Positions 46,637 through 55,518 are shown, numbered from the stretch's first letter. The stretch is DNA of 64,000 bases from an uncultured Acidimicrobiaceae bacterium (GCA_903894295.1 CAITPI010000052.1:31104-95103), one strand, 5' to 3'. Numbers and translations: made by a program. Notes: generated by a model not told the origin, from the sequence alone.

Positions 46637-47578
46637 CTAACGGAGGGCAGCCAGTTGCTCCGAAAGGTCGGCCGGCAGGGGTGACTCCCAACTCAGGCGT
46701 TCGCCGCTCGTCGGGTGGTTCACCGCGAGGGAGTAGGCGTGGAGGAACGGACGTTTTACCGTGGCCTGGTGCAGACTCCTCCCCTGACTGTAGACGGGGT
46801 CGCCGACCACCGGATGGCCGATGGCGGCCAGATGGACCCGGATCTGGTGGGTTCGACCGGTCTCGAGCGATGCCTGGATCAGAGTGGTCGGGGCCGGTTC
46901 GGTGAACCGTTGTTCGACTTCGTAACGGGTGCGGGCCTCTTTTCCCTTCGATGAGACCGCCATCCGGGTCGGCGTGGTGACCGAGCGACCGATGGGCGCA
47001 TCCACCACGCCGGCTTCGCCGTCCACCGCGCCGAGCACCAGGGCCCGATAGGTGCGTTTCACACTCCGGTCGGCCAGTTGTTCGACCAGTGACCGGTAGG
47101 CGACAGGCGTCCGGGCCACCAGCATCAGTCCCGACGTACCCCGGTCGAGGCGGTGCACGATCCCGGGCCGGTCCCACTCGGCCCCCTCGAGATCGGCCAG
47201 CGCCGCCACTTCCGGGTAACGGGCGAGGATGCCGTTGACCAGGGTGTGGTTGTCATGGCCGGCCCCGGGATGCACCACCAGGCCGGCTGGCTTGTCGATC
47301 ACCAGGAAGTCCTCGTCCTCATGGACGACGACAAACTCGACGTCCGGATCGGCATCGGGAACTTCCCGTTCCCGTTCGTCATCGAGATCAACCTGCAGTC
47401 TCTGGTGCTCCCGAAGGACCAGGCTCCGCCCTTCCACCAACCGGTCATCCACCCTGACCCGGCCGTCGGCGATCAACTGGTTCACGGCCGAGCGGGACAG
47501 GTCGGCCAGCAAGGCGATCACCCGGTCGACCCGTACGCCGTCCAGGGTGGACGGCACCTCCACATCGAGGGCGCTCAC
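46637..47578 (-). CDS. rluD: 23S rRNA pseudouridine synthase, RluD type
   Basis: Isomerises uridines in 23S rRNA. The N-terminal S4 domain (VDRVIALLADLSRSAVNQLI) is followed by the catalytic motif GIVHRLDRGTSGL with the essential Asp, then RTHQIRVHLAAIGHPVVGD. The GTG at 47578 overlaps the lspA stop (GTGA), giving 313 residues. The lspA-rluD pair is common in many bacteria. Confidence 0.95.
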   Translation of the reverse strand: MSALDVEVPSTLDGVRVDRVIALLADLSRSAVNQLIADGRVRVDDRLVEGRSLVLREHQRLQVDLDDEREREVPDADPDVEFVVVHEDEDFLVIDKPAGLVVHPGAGHDNHTLVNGILARYPEVAALADLEGAEWDRPGIVHRLDRGTSGLMLVARTPVAYRSLVEQLADRSVKRTYRALVLGAVDGEAGVVDAPIGRSVTTPTRMAVSSKGKEARTRYEVEQRFTEPAPTTLIQASLETGRTHQIRVHLAAIGHPVVGDPVYSQGRSLHQATVKRPFLHAYSLAVNHPTSGERLSWESPLPADLSEQLAALR

Positions 47579-48096
47579 CGGGCCGCCGGTCGCCACAGGA
47601 AGCTGGCGGCAAGCAGGATCGATCCCACCACCACGCAGGAGTCCGCCAGATTGAAAGTGGGCCAGAACGACAGGGCAACGAAGTCGACGACCCCTCCGTG
47701 GGTCGGTCGGAACGCCCGGTCGGCGAGGTTTCCCAGGGCGCCGCCGAGGATCAGACCCAGGATGGCGGCCCGGGCCGGCGAAGCCGCCCGCCAGGCCAAC
47801 ACGACGAGGAAGGCCACCAGACCGAGAGCCAAGGTCGCCACCAACGCCGGCCGGCCGGTGAACAGGGAGAAGGCCGATCCGGTGTTGTAGGTAAGGGAGA
47901 AGGAGAGCGGGCCAGCCACGTGGATGCTGCCGTTGGCCAGCCGGTGGACCGCCCAGGCCTTGGTGAACTGGTCGAGAAGCACGACCACCATGGCCACGGC
48001 CACCGCCACCAGAAGTTGGCGAACGGGACGCCCGGGCGACCTCGGACCGGTCACCGGACCGGTCATCCTGTCGGTCGCCGGGTCGTGCTCAGTCAC
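47575..48096 (-). CDS. lspA: Lipoprotein signal peptidase (signal peptidase II)
   Basis: Membrane aspartyl protease that cleaves diacylated prolipoproteins, such as the one encoded at 22368. The 173 residues have four membrane segments and the family motifs DQFTKAWA, YNTGSAFS, GGALGNLADR (catalytic Asp) and FNLADSCVV (second catalytic Asp). It starts 14 bases after the DksA-like gene and couples to rluD. Confidence 0.95.
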   Translation of the reverse strand: MTEHDPATDRMTGPVTGPRSPGRPVRQLLVAVAVAMVVVLLDQFTKAWAVHRLANGSIHVAGPLSFSLTYNTGSAFSLFTGRPALVATLALGLVAFLVVLAWRAASPARAAILGLILGGALGNLADRAFRPTHGGVVDFVALSFWPTFNLADSCVVVGSILLAASFLWRPAAR

Positions 48097-48110
48097 CGTC
48101 TCCGCCGCGG

Positions 48111-48791
48111 TCAGCGTCGGGATAGCCCACCGTTTTTACACGGAACGCACTCTCGGGCAAAGGGCAGGGCCTGCAGGCGCATCTTCGGGATGGGCTGGAA
48201 GCACTTCTCGCACATGCCATAGGACTTGCGCTCGATCTTGCGCAGGGCGTCGTCGATGTCCTCAACCCGGGACATCTCCTTGGCCGACATGGCCAGACTG
48301 CGTTCCCGCTCGACGGCAACGGTGCCCCCTTCACCCGACTCCTCGTCAAACTGGACGTCACCCGGTTCACGCTCCAGGGCCAGCGAATCCGCCTCGGCCC
48401 GCAGGTCGGTGGCCTGCTGCATGGCTTCTTCCCGTTCGGCCTTGAGCAGGTCAACCTGCTTGGCCAGAAACGCCGAATCCTTGGCATAGGGACCCACCGC
48501 CGGACGAATGGGAGCCTCGGGGGCCTTCTTGGCCGGGGCCTTGGTGGCCGGGGCCTTGGTGGCAGCAGCCTTGGTGGCAGCAGCCTTGGTGGCAGCAGCC
48601 TTCTTGGCCGGGGCCTTGGTGGCCGGGGCCTTGGTGGCAGCAGCCTTGGTGGAGGAAGTGGATTTCTTCACGGTGTCTTTCGCGCTGGTCTTGACTGCCG
48701 ACTTGGCCGAGGGCGGAGCGCTCTTCTTGGTGGTTCCGGTCTTTGCTGCCGGAGCAACCTTTTTGGTCGCAGCGACCTTCTTCGTAGCCAT
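48111..48791 (-). CDS. DksA/TraR-type zinc-finger protein with Lys/Ala-rich N-terminal tail
   Basis: A 226-residue protein in two parts. Residues 1-95 are almost only Ala, Lys, Thr, Pro and Ser in AATKA/PATKA/PAKKA units, like a histone H1 tail, and may bind DNA or RNA non-specifically. Residues 100-226 form a coiled coil plus the DksA zinc finger with Cys194, Cys197, Cys215 and Cys218. The coiled-coil tip acidic pair of E. coli DksA is not clear, so a true DksA role on RNA polymerase is uncertain. AAAGGAG lies nine bases before the ATG. Confidence 0.86.
   Translation of the reverse strand: MATKKVAATKKVAPAAKTGTTKKSAPPSAKSAVKTSAKDTVKKSTSSTKAAATKAPATKAPAKKAAATKAAATKAAATKAPATKAPAKKAPEAPIRPAVGPYAKDSAFLAKQVDLLKAEREEAMQQATDLRAEADSLALEREPGDVQFDEESGEGGTVAVERERSLAMSAKEMSRVEDIDDALRKIERKSYGMCEKCFQPIPKMRLQALPFARECVPCKNGGLSRR
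48522..48641 (-). repeat. 15-bp tandem repeats (8 units) in the DksA-like gene
   Basis: Eight 15-base units encode five-residue blocks (AATKA, PATKA, PAKKA). The pattern is itself repeated with a period of 75 bases, since the block from about 48525 recurs from about 48600. Changes in copy number would keep the reading frame. Confidence 0.88.
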
Positions 48792-48872
48792 CGGGAAAGC
48801 TCCTTTTACAACTGAGCGACAGGGTGGGCAGTCATCCGGCCGAAGAAACGTCGCTACGCCAACCGTGAATCT

Positions 48873-48888
48873 CCCCGACCATTCGGGG
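48873..48888. other. Perfect hairpin between divIVA and the DksA-like gene
   Basis: CCCCGA, four-base loop and TCGGGG. It lies in the 265-base gap downstream of divIVA and upstream of the DksA-like gene. It could terminate divIVA transcription or act in the leader of the next gene. The rest of the gap shows no gene and no clear promoter. Confidence 0.35.
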
Positions 48889-49056
48889 GCGCGAGACCCT
48901 ACACCGCCATGGTGTCCCCGTAAAGGTCAGCGGGCACGACAACCCGCAGCAGACTACAGGCAAGTGACCCGTCTCCAAACAACCGGTCCGGACCGGGTTC
49001 TGTGGTCACGATCCCCGTCCAGAAGCCACCGACCGGGGATGGGTACCCGCTCAGAG

Positions 49057-49854
49057 TTACCGGGCGGAACCCTGGGCCTCGTCGCCCAGACGATGGACGC
49101 CGGTGGGTCGCATCGGAGTGACCTGACCCATGGTTTCTCCCGATGCCTCGGCCGATGGCCCCGGGGTATCCGGGGACTCCGGGCTCGTGGACTCCGCCGT
49201 GGCCGCTGGCGGCATACCACCGGCCGACGAATCGGCGGAACTCCGGGCGGAGGTCTCGTCGTCGCCCGCCGCCACGTTGCCATCCACCCACGCCAGAATC
49301 TCGGTCAGTGCCATACGCAGCCGACTCCGTTCGGCGGTGAGATGCCGGCTCATGCTTTCCACCTCACCGGTCAGCTTGGTGCGACTGGACTCGAGTCGGG
49401 CGATCTCATCCCGGAGGCGACGCTCGGTTTCGATTGCCTCGCTCGACGCCTGACGCTTCGCCTCTTCGGTGATCACCTGCGCCTGGGCTTCCGCCTCGGC
49501 CACGAGGCGCCGGGCCTCGGCCTCGGACTGGGCCTTGGTCTCGTCGACGAACTTCTGGGCCAGCACCAACGTCCGCTGCAGGGTGTCGTCGGTCACTTCG
49601 CCTGATGTGGCCGGGGCAGCCGCCTGGGGGGCTGCCGGGGCCGGCTGGGCGGCCAGCGCCGCTTCGAGTTCGCTGATGCGCTCGGCCGCCTGGAGGAGTC
49701 GGTCTCGGTCCTGACGCCACTGTTCCTGGAGACCTTCCGCCTCGATGGCGGCCTTTTCCAGGTATTCGTCAACGTCGTCCCGGTGGTAGCCGCGCAAGAC
49801 TTCGCGGAACTCCACGGTCCGGAGGGAATCAAGTGCAGAGTGAGCTACGTCCAT
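49057..49854 (-). CDS. DivIVA-domain protein (Wag31-like)
   Basis: Coiled-coil polar-growth or septum-site scaffold. The N-terminal DivIVA domain (VEFREVLRGYHRDDVDEYLEKA, residues 14-35) binds curved membrane. Two coiled coils (about 36-70 and 95-180) are split by an Ala/Pro linker. A Ser/Pro/Asp-rich tail follows. In Actinobacteria the gene lies downstream of ftsZ, sepF and yggT, as here. The ATG has TAGTCT six bases upstream. Confidence 0.9.
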   Translation of the reverse strand: MDVAHSALDSLRTVEFREVLRGYHRDDVDEYLEKAAIEAEGLQEQWRQDRDRLLQAAERISELEAALAAQPAPAAPQAAAPATSGEVTDDTLQRTLVLAQKFVDETKAQSEAEARRLVAEAEAQAQVITEEAKRQASSEAIETERRLRDEIARLESSRTKLTGEVESMSRHLTAERSRLRMALTEILAWVDGNVAAGDDETSARSSADSSAGGMPPAATAESTSPESPDTPGPSAEASGETMGQVTPMRPTGVHRLGDEAQGSAR

Positions 49855-49860
49855 ACGGTC

Positions 49861-49866
49861 AGACTA
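49861..49866 (-). promoter_or_regulatory. Probable -10 element for leaderless divIVA mRNA
   Basis: TAGTCT on the minus strand, then six bases and the ATG at 49854. No Shine-Dalgarno sequence. Confidence 0.45.
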
Positions 49867-49980
49867 GCGGGCACGCCCTTCCGGCGGTGGGATCCAGTCG
49901 GACCGGTCCGCTCTGGTCCGACCCGTCGAATACCCAATGCGCCACATCCGGTCGACCACCCGCCGGGACGCAGGGGCAGG

Positions 49981-50253
49981 CTAACGAAGCAGGGGCAGGA
50001 CCACGTAGGCGCCGACGAGAAAGACGACGAGTACCGAAAGGTCCAACGACGAGTTCCCCACCCGCACCGGCGGGATCAGGCGGCGAATGGGTCTGAGTAC
50101 CGGGTCGCAGACGGCCGAGAGGAACTTCTGGATCTTGTACAGCGGCGAGTCGTAGGAGGCCCGGGAGTAGGCGATGACCCAACTCATGATCGAGTAGACG
50201 AACAGCAGGAGGAGGAAGAGTTCGACGAGTACGCCCAGAAGGGTCAGGATCAC
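49981..50253 (-). CDS. YggT family membrane protein
   Basis: A 90-residue protein with two hydrophobic segments (3-25 and 70-88) separated by a basic loop containing DPVLRPIRRLIPP, the YggT signature. The family is linked to cell division and osmotic tolerance, and it sits between sepF and divIVA in many Gram-positive dcw regions. Start GTG at 50253. Confidence 0.9.
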   Translation of the reverse strand: MILTLLGVLVELFLLLLFVYSIMSWVIAYSRASYDSPLYKIQKFLSAVCDPVLRPIRRLIPPVRVGNSSLDLSVLVVFLVGAYVVLPLLR

Positions 50254-50336
50254 TTAGACAACCAATTCTTCCCGGTGGCCACCCGGGAGTTGTCCGGGCG
50301 CCACGACGTGAACCATCAAGGATGCAAGGCGGGTGT

Positions 50337-50879
50337 TCAGGTCGAGACCAGACCCCGGTCGGCGAGACGCTGGCGCTCCTCGTCCGAGACCTTGACGTTC
50401 GACGGGGTGAGCAGGAACACCTCGTCGGCCACCCGCTCCATCCCGCCCGACAGGGCGTAGGTCACCCCACTGCAGAAGTCGATCATCCGACGCTGCAGGT
50501 CGCGGGATGCACTCTGCATGTTCACGATCACCGGCTGGTCGGCCATCAGGCGGTTCGCGATCTCCTGGGCATCGGCAAACCGTTCAGGCGCCACGATGTG
50601 GACCTTGGCCGTCGCTTCGGGAATCACCGGGCGGACCGATGAGATGCCACCGGAGAGCCGCTGGGCCGGAGCCACCGGCGCCGAACTCTGGGAGTCGAAC
50701 TCGGCGGCCGGGCGCACCGTGCGGGGCACGGAAGCCGTGGGCGGGCCACTGTCCCGGTCGTCAAGGACCGACGAGCGGGTCCGGGCCGGGCGCGAGTCGT
50801 ACTCGGCATACCCGTAGTCATCATCGTCGTCAACCAGACCCAAGTAGGCCATGGCCTTTTTCATCATGGAAGCTGCCAT
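50337..50879 (-). CDS. sepF: Cell division protein SepF
   Basis: Membrane anchor and organiser of FtsZ filaments. The 180 residues show an N-terminal amphipathic membrane-targeting helix (ASMMKKAMAYLGLV), an acidic/Ser-rich linker and the C-terminal SepF core (RFADAQEIANRLMADQPVIVN then RMIDFCSGVTYALSGGMER). AGGAGGA lies close upstream of the ATG. It follows yggS, as in mycobacteria. Confidence 0.95.
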   Translation of the reverse strand: MAASMMKKAMAYLGLVDDDDDYGYAEYDSRPARTRSSVLDDRDSGPPTASVPRTVRPAAEFDSQSSAPVAPAQRLSGGISSVRPVIPEATAKVHIVAPERFADAQEIANRLMADQPVIVNMQSASRDLQRRMIDFCSGVTYALSGGMERVADEVFLLTPSNVKVSDEERQRLADRGLVST

Positions 50880-50988
50880 TGTCTCCTCCTGTCCCCCACT
50901 CTACCCGGAGTCCGGCCCCGGGTTGGGGAGGCCGCACCAGAAAAACGGCCGGGCGGCAACCGCCTGACCTTAGCGCGCCGGGCCATCA

Positions 50989-51687
50989 TCAAGGGGCGGC
51001 GCCATCACGGCCCGGCCCGGCCGGCGACGGCCGGTCGCCAAAGAGCACCCGACCCAGCCGGACCATGGTCGAGCCCTCCTGAACGGCGACCTCGAAGTCA
51101 TCCGACATGCCCATGGACCTGACTGCGAGGTCGAGACGGTCGGCCAGGTACGCCACCGCGGCAAAGCCCGGGCGGCCGAGTTCGGGCGGTCCCGGAGGGC
51201 CGACGGTCATGAGGCCGGCCACGTCGAGGTCTTCGTCCGCCAGCCGGGAGACGAGTTCGGGGACGTCCCGGACCGGACAGCCACCCCGGTCTTCCCGGTC
51301 CAGGGTGTCCACCTGGACCAGCACCCTCGCCCCGGGGGAGCGTCGGGCAATCGCCTGACCTTCGACGTGACGGGAGACAGACTGCCAACAGTCGACGTGG
51401 GGAACCAGCCGGGGAATCTTGTTCCGCTGGATGGCGCCCAGATAGTGCCAGTTGACCGGGCAGGCACCGGCCAAGGTGGCCTTGGCCACCATCTCCTCGG
51501 CGTAGTTCTCGCCGACATCACGCAACCCGGCCGAGGCGGCCAGCTCCACCGCCGAGACGTCAAAGCCCTTCGTGACCGCCACGATGGTGACCTCCTCGGG
51601 CCGGTCCGTGCAGGCGGCGATGCGCTCGCGGACGGCATCGAGGCGGCGGCGGAATCCGTCAGGATCCCCGGCGGCCACCGAGGTCAC
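50989..51687 (-). CDS. yggS: PLP homeostasis protein, YggS/PROSC family
   Basis: Fold-type III PLP-binding protein that buffers pyridoxal phosphate. With the GTG start at 51687, which overlaps the pgeF stop (GTGA), it has 232 residues. The PLP Lys is in VAVTKGF, followed by DVGENYAEEM and NWHYLGAIQRNKI, then SMGMSDDFEVAVQEGSTMVRLG, the family signature. An in-frame GTG at 51702 would add five residues. Confidence 0.95.
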   Translation of the reverse strand: MTSVAAGDPDGFRRRLDAVRERIAACTDRPEEVTIVAVTKGFDVSAVELAASAGLRDVGENYAEEMVAKATLAGACPVNWHYLGAIQRNKIPRLVPHVDCWQSVSRHVEGQAIARRSPGARVLVQVDTLDREDRGGCPVRDVPELVSRLADEDLDVAGLMTVGPPGPPELGRPGFAAVAYLADRLDLAVRSMGMSDDFEVAVQEGSTMVRLGRVLFGDRPSPAGPGRDGAAP

Positions 51688-52448
51688 GACGCCACCGACC
51701 ACATGACAAGCGCCTGGCGGCCCGTGTCACCCCGGGCCCGATGGGAGAAGAACCTCGGCGAGCATGCCGTGCACACGTCCTCGCCGTCCAGAACGGACAC
51801 CTCGAGTTGCTCGAGGGCCGTCCGCAACGCCCGGGGCAGGTCGAAGGCCAACGTTCCGGCTGCGGTCACGCTCCGGACCCCGGGGCCGAACCGGTCCTCG
51901 AGGCCCCGAAGGTCATCTTCGGCGAACTCGTAGCACTCGGGATGGATGCACGGACCAACGGCGGCAGTAAGCGAGGAGGCGCCCCGGTCGACCATCGCCT
52001 CGACCGCTCGTTCGACCACGCCGGCTTCGAGTCCACGCCAGCCGGCATGAACGGCGGCCCACTCCCCGCGGTCCGAAGCCAGCGCCACGGCGCCACAGTC
52101 CGCCGTGAAGACGGCGGTGGCCACGTCAGGATTCGTCCCGATGAGCGCATCGCCGACACCGAGTTGCTGCCACGCCGGCGGGGCCGACGGCCGATTCCCG
52201 GCCGGCGCACCGGGCGCGAGAAGAACGTGGTTGCCATGGACCTGGCGGGCCCAGGCCAGGCGGGAAAAGCGGCCACCTTCATCCCGGCCGTTGGACACTT
52301 TTCCGTCCTGACGCAGCGATTCCAGGGCCCGCAGAAGCGTCCCTTGGGTGTCTTGGCCTTCAGGGTCCGGCCGCAGATCACCGAACGAGGCGTCAAACCA
52401 ACAGGCCCGAACTCCGGCTCCGAGGTCGTGGAGTGGTGGAAGGATCAG
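51684..52448 (-). CDS. pgeF: Peptidoglycan editing factor PgeF (YfiH/laccase domain), probable CTG start
   Basis: Multicopper-like hydrolase that corrects peptidoglycan precursors. Conserved metal-site segments are [24 protein letters not shown] and [11 protein letters not shown]. The first standard start is GTG at 52298 (204 residues), but this omits the family N-terminal strand. The frame is open for another 50 codons and reads [17 protein letters not shown], as expected for the family. It reaches a CTG at 52448 that overlaps the ftsZ stop as CTGA. No ATG, GTG or TTG lies between 52298 and the upstream in-frame stop. From CTG the protein has 254 residues, a normal length. Confidence 0.88.
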   Translation of the reverse strand: MILPPLHDLGAGVRACWFDASFGDLRPDPEGQDTQGTLLRALESLRQDGKVSNGRDEGGRFSRLAWARQVHGNHVLLAPGAPAGNRPSAPPAWQQLGVGDALIGTNPDVATAVFTADCGAVALASDRGEWAAVHAGWRGLEAGVVERAVEAMVDRGASSLTAAVGPCIHPECYEFAEDDLRGLEDRFGPGVRSVTAAGTLAFDLPRALRTALEQLEVSVLDGEDVCTACSPRFFSHRARGDTGRQALVMWSVAS

Positions 52449-53563
52449 CGCAGGAACGACGGGACGTCGAAGTCGTCGTCACCGATGTCGAGATCGTCGT
52501 CCGGGGTGGCGAAGATGTCTTCGTGGGGAGTGCTGAGACCCAGAACGCCGCCCTTGTCAGCCGGGGCGGCGGGCGCCGTTTCGGGCGCCGCCGACGTCCG
52601 GGGCGCTCCTTCCCACCGCTCGAAGCCGGCGGCGATGACGGTCACCCGCACTTCTTCGCCCATCGATTCATCGATCACGCTGCCGAAGATGATGTTGGCG
52701 TCCGGATGGGCCACCCCATGGATGATCTCGGCCGCCTCGTTGACTTCGAACAGTCCGAGGTCCGGTCCACCGGCGATGTTGAGAAGGATGCCCCGCGCCC
52801 CTTCGATGGAGGCCTCAAGCAGTGGCGAGGTGATGGCGGCCCGGGCCGCATTGACGCTACGACCCTCACCGGTGGCCGAACCGATGCCCATGATGGCCGT
52901 TCCGGCGTTGCTCATGATCATCTTCACGTCGGCAAAGTCGGTGTTGATCAGGCCCGGCACGGTGATCAGGCTGGTGATGCCCTGGACGCCCTGCATGAGG
53001 ACCTCGTCCGCCATCTTGAAGGCGTTGACCATGGAGGTCTTCTCGTTGGAGACAGTCAACAGGCGATCGTTCGGAATGATGATCAGCGTGTCGACCTTCT
53101 CTTTCAGGGTCTGGATGCCCTGTTCGGCCTGGACCGAGCGTCGACGGCCCTCAAAGGCGAAGGGGCGGGTAACCACGCCGATGGTGAGCGCACCGAGGCT
53201 CTTGGCGATCTCGGCCACCACCGGGGCGGCGCCGGTGCCGGTGCCGCCACCCTTGCCGGCCGTGATGAAGACCATGTCGGCGCCCTTCAGCGCCTCCTCG
53301 ATCTCGCTCCGGTGCTCCTCGGCGGCCAGGCGCCCGACTTCGGGGTCGCTTCCGGCCCCGAGCCCACGGGTCAGCTGACGTCCGATGTCGAGTTTGAGGT
53401 CGGCGTCGCTCATCAGCAGCGCCTGGGCGTCGGTGTTGGTGGCGATGAACTCAACCCCGCGCAGACCGGCGTCGATCATCCGGTTGACGGCGTTCACCCC
53501 GCCACCGCCGACGCCTACCACCTTGATCACTGCGAAATAGTTGTTCTGGGCCGGAACGGTCAT
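52445..53563 (-). CDS. ftsZ: Cell division GTPase FtsZ
   Basis: Tubulin homologue that forms the division ring. ATG at 53563 with AAAGGA five bases upstream gives 372 residues. The tubulin signature GGGTGTG is at 105-111, the N-terminal [14 protein letters not shown] binds GTP, and the T7-loop [10 protein letters not shown] supplies the catalytic Asp. The C-terminal tail is Ala/Pro/Asp-rich and ends in FDVPSFLR, the conserved peptide that binds SepF and FtsA-like partners. A longer frame to 53620 lacks conserved residues. Confidence 0.97.
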   Translation of the reverse strand: MTVPAQNNYFAVIKVVGVGGGGVNAVNRMIDAGLRGVEFIATNTDAQALLMSDADLKLDIGRQLTRGLGAGSDPEVGRLAAEEHRSEIEEALKGADMVFITAGKGGGTGTGAAPVVAEIAKSLGALTIGVVTRPFAFEGRRRSVQAEQGIQTLKEKVDTLIIIPNDRLLTVSNEKTSMVNAFKMADEVLMQGVQGITSLITVPGLINTDFADVKMIMSNAGTAIMGIGSATGEGRSVNAARAAITSPLLEASIEGARGILLNIAGGPDLGLFEVNEAAEIIHGVAHPDANIIFGSVIDESMGEEVRVTVIAAGFERWEGAPRTSAAPETAPAAPADKGGVLGLSTPHEDIFATPDDDLDIGDDDFDVPSFLR

Positions 53564-53620
53564 AGATTCCTTTACCCTCGACCAAAGGTTGAAGCCGTTC
53601 CAACCTGCGAGTTTGTCCAT

Positions 53621-53649
53621 ACGATACGGTTCGGGTCCCGGCCGGTCAA
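53621..53649 (-). promoter_or_regulatory. ftsZ promoter
   Basis: On the minus strand, TTGACC (53644-53649), a 17-base spacer and TATCGT (53621-53626). It lies in the 158-base ftsQ-ftsZ gap and would give a leader of about 50 bases. This is the best sigma-70 match seen in the window. Confidence 0.6.
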
Positions 53650-53721
53650 ACGACAGGGCACGGGTTTATCAGGCCCTTACGCTACTCCTTCCCGCTTGGC
53701 AACGGTGGGAACCGACACCGG

Positions 53722-54558
53722 CTACGACGGGGCCACGGTGGGCAGCGACGGGACGGTGACATTGATCACCGCCCCGGGGTAGAGGTGGGCACCGGCCAGC
53801 ACGTCGGCCGTGGCTTGGATCTTCTGGGCCAGAAGGGCGGTCGAGCCGATGCGCACCGTGATGTTGTGGGCAAACAGGAGGGTCACCGACCCATTCGGCG
53901 CTTCGGTGACCTTCAGGACCTGATCGACAAAGGCCGGAGGCAGTGCGGCGGCCACGACGAGACCGTTGGCAGCCGGAGGGTCAAAGGCCTGGCCCAGTTG
54001 GGCGGGCACCAGTGGGCCGTGGGGGGTCCGGATGGAAAGGACCGGCGTCCCCGCCACAGTCGTGGCGACCACCGCCACGGTCCGGCCCGTCGGATCAACC
54101 AGCGACCACGAACGGCCCGGGCCGGCCATCTCGGCGACCGGGTGGCGTTCGGTCACGGCCACATCGACGGCATCGGGCCAGTGCCGGACCACCGTGGCCG
54201 TCCGGATGTAGGGCAGGGCCTCGATGTTGGCCTCTGATGTGGCCGGATTGACCGTGATCATGGGCGGATGACCGGCCAGACCCCCGGCCTCGAGGATGGC
54301 CCTGGTCGAGACTTCGGAATGGTCGCCGGTCACGCGGACCACCCGGGCGCTCAGGAAGGGTGAGTGGGCGACGAGTACGAGTAGCACGAGAAGTCCGAGC
54401 GCACCGCCGGCGACGTAGTACCACCGGACGCGGCGCCGGGCCCGGTCTTCGTGAACCGACTCGCGACGCTGCCGGATGCGCGGGTTCATGGTCGGGAAGT
54501 GGGCGACTCCCGCCTTCTGTGTCGTTTCGTCGTCGATGGCCATCGTGCTCGGCGCCAT
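53722..54558 (-). CDS. ftsQ: Cell division protein FtsQ
   Basis: Bitopic divisome protein of 278 residues: a basic cytoplasmic N-terminus, one membrane helix (VAGGALGLLVLLVLVAH, about 49-65), a POTRA domain (LSARVVRVTGDHSEVSTRAIL) and the beta domain with RTATVVRHWPDAVDVAVTER. Start ATG at 54558 with GGGGAG very close; an ATG at 54543 is an alternative. It follows murB by 39 bases. Confidence 0.9.
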   Translation of the reverse strand: MAPSTMAIDDETTQKAGVAHFPTMNPRIRQRRESVHEDRARRRVRWYYVAGGALGLLVLLVLVAHSPFLSARVVRVTGDHSEVSTRAILEAGGLAGHPPMITVNPATSEANIEALPYIRTATVVRHWPDAVDVAVTERHPVAEMAGPGRSWSLVDPTGRTVAVVATTVAGTPVLSIRTPHGPLVPAQLGQAFDPPAANGLVVAAALPPAFVDQVLKVTEAPNGSVTLLFAHNITVRIGSTALLAQKIQATADVLAGAHLYPGAVINVTVPSLPTVAPS

Positions 54559-54597
54559 TCTCCCCGGTTCCGATCGTTCAGCGGGGGATCAGGAACG

Positions 54598-55518
54598 TCA
54601 CGCCCCTCCCCCGGCGTCGTCGAAGCCAACCATGCGGATCTCGGTGGACAGCCGCACACCCCGCTTGCGCTCGACCTCGTTACGGACGTGCTCCATGACC
54701 GAGGCGACATCGGCCGCCAACCCTCCGGCATCGGCCTGAATGAAGTTGGCGTGCTTGGTGGATACTTCGGCAGTTCCGATGCGGAAACCCCGCAAGCCGC
54801 ACGAGTCGATCAGGCGGCCGGCCGAATCGTCGGGTGGATTGGTGAACACCGATCCGGCGTTGCTTCCGCCCGGTTGGTGTTCGCGTCGCCACCGGACGAT
54901 CTCGGAGATCTCCGCCTGCCCGGCCTCGGGGTCGCCGGGTCGCAGGGCGAACGAGACGTCCACCACCACCTGGCCGGGCCGAATGGAGGTCGAACGGTAT
55001 CCACACGCCAGGTCAGCGAGGGTCGACACACCTACCTCGCCGGTGGAAAGGTCGATCCAGCGAAAGGTCCTGACGGTGGCGGCCATGTCCGAACCGTGGC
55101 CACCGGCGTTCATCCGCAGCGCACCGCCGACCGATCCGGGCACTCCCACCGCCCACTCGAGCCCGGTCAGCTCCATCGCCACGCTTCGGCGGGCGAGGAC
55201 CGGCAGACTCAGGGCGCCACCGGCTGTCAACTGGTCCCCCTCTCTCCGGATCGACTCGAATCCCGCACCCAGCACCACGACAAGTCCGGGGAATCCGACA
55301 TCGGCCACCAACAGGTTGGAACCCCGGCCCAGAACCATCAGGGGAACATCGAACCGCGAGGTGATCCCGGCCACCGCCGACAACTCGCCTTCGTCGGCCA
55401 CCACAACCAACAGACCCGCCGTCCCACCGACGCGGTAGGTGGTGCGGACCCCAAACGGTGCGTTTCGCTCGACGCGGTCACCGAGGGCGTCCGCCAACTC
55501 GTCGAGGGCTGTCTTCAC
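54598..55518 (-). CDS. murB: UDP-N-acetylenolpyruvoylglucosamine reductase
   Basis: FAD enzyme that completes UDP-MurNAc. The 306 residues contain TTYRVGGTA, LGRGSNLLVADVGFPGLVV, GVPGSVGGALRMNAG and the catalytic Ser/Glu elements in NAGSVFTNP and HANFIQ. The type is the shorter type IIa/IIb-like form. It overlaps murC by four bases (ATGA). Confidence 0.96.
   Translation of the reverse strand: MKTALDELADALGDRVERNAPFGVRTTYRVGGTAGLLVVVADEGELSAVAGITSRFDVPLMVLGRGSNLLVADVGFPGLVVVLGAGFESIRREGDQLTAGGALSLPVLARRSVAMELTGLEWAVGVPGSVGGALRMNAGGHGSDMAATVRTFRWIDLSTGEVGVSTLADLACGYRSTSIRPGQVVVDVSFALRPGDPEAGQAEISEIVRWRREHQPGGSNAGSVFTNPPDDSAGRLIDSCGLRGFRIGTAEVSTKHANFIQADAGGLAADVASVMEHVRNEVERKRGVRLSTEIRMVGFDDAGGGA

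Noticed and set aside
48522..48641. CRISPR-like or satellite repeats
   Set aside because: The units are 15 bases without unique spacers, stay in frame and encode the Lys/Ala tail of the DksA-like protein.
51684..52298. A frameshift or broken pgeF
   Set aside because: The upstream frame is continuous and family-like over 50 codons with no stop, so a non-standard start explains the data more simply than damage.
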